Source of the DNA: Chara braunii
Lineage: Eukaryota; Streptophyta; Charophyceae; Charales; Characeae
Length of the DNA stretch: 32,005 nt
NCBI GenBank assembly: GCA_003427395.1
Contig: BFEA01000889.1
Location: 198,752 to 230,756 of the forward strand
Reading direction: 5' to 3'
Shown here: piece after piece, positions 29,621 to 32,005 of the stretch
How the letters are laid out: every line of letters starts with the position of its first letter
Position numbering within the stretch: position 1 is the stretch's first letter
Position numbers and translations under genes: made by a program
The notes under the pieces: model-generated
What the model saw: only the letters and a program-made list of their open reading frames with translations
What the model was told of the DNA's origin: nothing
Databases searched by the model: none

Positions 29621-29800
29621 AGTGCTGGGGACCACATGGGATCGAAGGACAGGGCGGTACCAGCAGGACAAAGCGTCGGGGACCACGCGGGACCAAGGGA
29701 CTCCGTGGTGCCGGCAGGGCGAAGTACCGGGAGCCGCGTGAGACCAAGGGAAAGACGTAATGCAGGCAGGCCGAAGTGCCAGGGACCGCGTGGGCCTAGA
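29621..29800. repeat. ~50-bp minisatellite, about 3.5 copies
   Basis: GGGACC(A/G)C(A/G)(T/C)G(G/A)GA-type words recur near 29627, 29677, 29728 and 29779, each unit closing with GGCAGG(G/C)CGAAGTRCC-like sequence. The 50-51 bp spacing keeps a 17-residue repeat open on the minus strand. Confidence 0.75.
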
Positions 29801-30339
29801 TAAAATTGCGGCACCAGCGGAACCACTAGCAGATTGGGTATCGGTGGAATAAAAAGTGTCAGGAGCCGCCGACACGGATTGTCTACAGAACGGAGAAGAC
29901 GGGCGCGAGGCGGGAAAAACGGAGGGCACCTGGGGCAACCCAAGGGGGTCGTCGATCAAATGCGACGACAATAGAAATAAAGTAGCATGACGACAGGTGG
30001 ACGGGACCAGCCGGGCCGGGGAGTCCGGATGAAAACGTTAAGTGCCGCCACGGCAAGCGCCCGTGGGAGGTGCCGAGGGGAAAGAAAAGATGGAGTAGCA
30101 GCAGTAAGGGGGGGGGCGGCCAGCAGTCCGAGTATCCCGGACCAGCCAGACCAAGAAAAACGAAGTTCCGAGGGCTCCACGTGGAAAAAAGGGCTGGCCA
30201 GAGAAAATCGGAGCAAGGGGTTCTCAAACTGGAGGCGGCGGCAACAAAAAGGAGCCCCCTTTGGCCTTGTGGGTGCCACTACTGGAGTCTGCGGTGCAAC
30301 GGCCATATGTCGGCTGCAAAATCGGACCCTTGGAAAGGT

Positions 30340-30372
30340 CCAACAGCTAGAAAGAGGAGAAATAGCTGTTGG
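30340..30372. other. Perfect 10-bp hairpin at the candidate LTR end
   Basis: CCAACAGCTA (30340-30349) and TAGCTGTTGG (30363-30372) are perfect inverses around a 13-nt purine loop. Confidence 0.85.
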
Positions 30373-30512
30373 ACACTAGTCCCAACAGTAAATGAGAAAA
30401 GAAAGGAGGAAAAGGGGGGAGAATGAGACGAAGGAGGAAGGAGTGGAGGAAAAAGTGCCGTCAGGTTGGGACTGCAGCGGTAGGGACTGGCAGGTCTCAA
30501 TGATGACCTCAT

Positions 30513-30717
30513 CCCTCCTAGATCCTAGGAGGGCAGTCCGGATTGCAGAGATAAGGTCCTTGGGGCATTATCTCTGCAATATCTGAATTTAAGCAACAAC
30601 AACAAAAAAAAAAGCTGATGTGAGTTGGCCGGCTCATTTTTGGGCCTTAGATCTGAGATCTAATCTTGCAGAGGAGGAGATCTAGCCGTTTTTTGTGGGC
30701 TGACACACAACGGCTAG
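30513..30717. other. Cluster of three perfect hairpins with an A-rich run
   Basis: CCCTCCTA/TAGGAGGG (30513-30533), ATTGCAGAGATAA/TTATCTCTGCAAT (30542-30580, 13-bp stem, 13-nt loop) and CTAGCCGTT/AACGGCTAG (30682-30717). Between the second and third lies GCAACAACAACAAAAAAAAAA. No known RNA class is recognised. Confidence 0.8.
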
Positions 30718-31092
30718 CTCCGGAATGAGTTGGCAGTAAATTGGAGGGAAAACAAAGAGAGGAACAAGACAAAAACTGCGAATTCGGCCGAAGGTGTGGG
30801 CCAGGTACATCAAAAAAATTGAAAATTGGAGCAAAGGCTCAAATTTGGAGCAAGGGGGAGCTTGGAGTGATCGGAATGACGAGAACCATAGATCTCAACT
30901 AGATCCAAGGCTGAGATCTGTGCCGCCTCTTAGGAAAATGCAACGGCCCACCCAAAGGAGGCCTAGACCAAGGAAAAGGTGGAAAACGGGCCTCTAGGCC
31001 CTCATATTTTGGTAAAGATTGCATTTTGGGGTAGCGGTACCCAAAAGGCAACACTTTTTGAGGTGAAAAGAGGCTGGGGTAGGCCAAGAGGT
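30718..31092. other. No gene recognised
   Basis: Mixed sequence with AGATCTCA/TGAGATCT inverted words at 30890-30919. Possible LTR U3 of another family. Confidence 0.4.
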
Positions 31093-31121
31093 AGTCCGAG
31101 AGGGTACCAGCCTCTCGGACT
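31093..31121. other. Perfect 11-bp hairpin
   Basis: AGTCCGAGAGG (31093-31103) and CCTCTCGGACT (31111-31121) pair perfectly around a 7-nt loop. Confidence 0.85.
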
Positions 31122-31699
31122 GCATGTACCTGGTCAAAATGAGGCCCAGGTGCGCCCTCGGATAAGCCAAAATCGAAAATTTGGCCTTTGGGGTACCTCA
31201 CTCCACCTAGAGGCACTTGGAGGGGCCTAGAGGTTGGGCGGTGCACCTGTTTCAGCCTACATAAGCTGGAGGTGTAGGCCGCCACTCTCACTTGAGCATG
31301 AGAGGTGCCCATGNTGCCCAAANGAGTCCAGGAAAGAGTCCGAGTGNGAGAGAAGCAAGGGAGNNAGGGCCGGAGCTAGCCTGTAGCTTGGCTATGGTAG
31401 TAGGGCTGAGGAAGGTGACCTAGAGGCTAGGAGGGAGCAAGGAGAGTGGTCCGCCATAGCCCTCAGGCTGTGAAGTAGGAGGAGAGGCTGAAAGGGGTCC
31501 CCATAGCNCTTCTAGAGGGAAGGACTCCACAGCCTTAGAAGTAGGAGCCTGCNATAGNTAAAGGAGAGGTGTGAGGGAAGGAGGAGAGAACTTGGGAGAG
31601 AGGAGAAGCCATACCCAGGAGGCTAGAACCAAGCATTGGACCCCCACTGCCTAGAGACCAGCAAAGAGGTGAGTGAAAGAGGAGGGAGGCCTCCTCTTC
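31122..31699 (+). other. Possible LTR promoter and U5 region with scattered Ns
   Basis: CTACATAAGC near 31258 could be a TATA-type box, followed by a GTAGGCCGCC segment. GCCATAGC is at 31453. Eight ambiguous bases lie between 31314 and 31558. No protein is supported; the Ns make reading frames unreliable. Confidence 0.35.
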
Positions 31700-31735
31700 C
31701 TTCTTCTTCTTCTTCTTCTTCTTCTTCTTCTTCTT
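31700..31735. repeat. (TTC)n microsatellite
   Basis: About twelve TTC units. Confidence 0.97.
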
Positions 31736-31806
31736 TTCTCCCGCCCCCCCTTCTCCTCTTTCTCCTCTTGTCAAAACTGCGATTTTTGCTGATCTAAAAA
31801 GGGGGA

Positions 31807-32005
31807 ATGAGTTGCGATTCACCTAGTGAAAGTTCCGTGATGTCTCCCTTTGTGTTGATGCTTCAAACTTTGAATTTTCACTGATTGGGAGCCTGGATGA
31901 GTTGCGATTCACCTAGTGAAAGTTCCGTGATGTTTCCCTTTGTGTTGATGCTTCAAACTTTGAGTTTTCAGTGATTTGGGAGCCTGGATGAGTTGCGATT
32001 CACCT
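31807..32005. repeat. ~90-bp tandem repeat leaving the window
   Basis: ATGAGTTGCGATTCACCT starts units at 31807, 31897 and 31988 (periods 90 and 91). The two full units are nearly identical. The array continues past the right edge, so copy number is unknown; it may be a satellite or a repeated leader of an LTR element. Confidence 0.93.

Larger units (their letters stand above)
29124..30387. mobile_element. Candidate LTR of another family (1264 bp)
   Basis: It starts TGTCGGGACT and ends AGTCCCAACA, short inverted ends of the kind that bound LTRs, and its start coincides with the point where element 4 is cut. Flanking bases (GCCGT and GTAAA) do not match, so it may be one end of a larger element. 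The 287-codon minus frame at 29108-29971 is proline/serine-rich, unlike any family I know, and is largely built from the minisatellite. Confidence 0.4.

Noticed and set aside
29108-29971. 287-codon minus open frame as a novel gene
   Set aside because: Its length depends on a 51-bp minisatellite; composition is P/S/R-rich and it lies inside a candidate LTR.

Overview
This window looks like nuclear DNA of a green-lineage eukaryote and consists mostly of repeats. It holds pieces of at least four Ty3/gypsy-type LTR retrotransposons, several solo or partial LTRs, two non-autonomous DNA transposons, many micro- and minisatellites, a stretch that reads like plastid rpoC2, and two spliced exons of one host gene. 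Plastid-type DNA, large introns and the Gag/Pol style fit a streptophyte alga such as Chara. That organism guess is inference from remembered family resemblance; no search was run. One run of 47 Ns and scattered single Ns show that this is a draft scaffold.

Layout. 1-1142: (GA)n, purine-rich DNA, a TTGAC-rich patch and a short AT-rich block. 1143-7389 (+): element 1, a decayed Ty3/gypsy copy in the order Gag, protease, RT, RNase H, integrase, 3' LTR. Its integrase is cut by the AT-rich rpoC2-like block at about 5672-6188. 7390-9760 (-): element 2 (RT, protease, Gag), cut at its RT exactly where LTR A of element 1 ends, so element 1 probably sits inside element 2. 9761-12442: non-coding tandem repeats and microsatellites, possibly the leader and LTR of element 2. 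12713-13990: a 134-bp tandem repeat and a Gag fragment (-) of element 3. 15159-17014: a dispersed repeat with an internal duplication, running into an LTR promoter with three 16-bp repeats before its TATA box.

18314-20523 holds two exons of a TMEM115-family (DUF1751, rhomboid-like Golgi membrane) gene. The intron between them carries a complete solo LTR (C) with a 4-bp target duplication, and that LTR carries a PIF/Harbinger-like MITE. The next intron carries a Tc1/mariner-like MITE containing an exact 23-bp copy of the neighbouring exon end and splice donor. 21945-22905 is a second copy of the 15-16 kb repeat. 23838-24675 is a solo LTR (D, -) with its own 4-bp target duplication. 26052-26651 has a foldback and a tandem repeat. 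27284-29125 (-) is the 3' end of element 4 (integrase tail plus LTR E). 29124-32005 has a candidate second-family LTR with a 17-codon-period minisatellite, a dense set of perfect hairpins, and a 90-bp tandem repeat leaving the window.

Nothing here forms a working operon or a new pathway. The retroelement genes all carry stops, frameshifts or lost catalytic residues. The TMEM115-type exons are the only convincing host coding sequence. The most unusual points are the plastid fragment inside an integrase and the splice-site copy inside the MITE.
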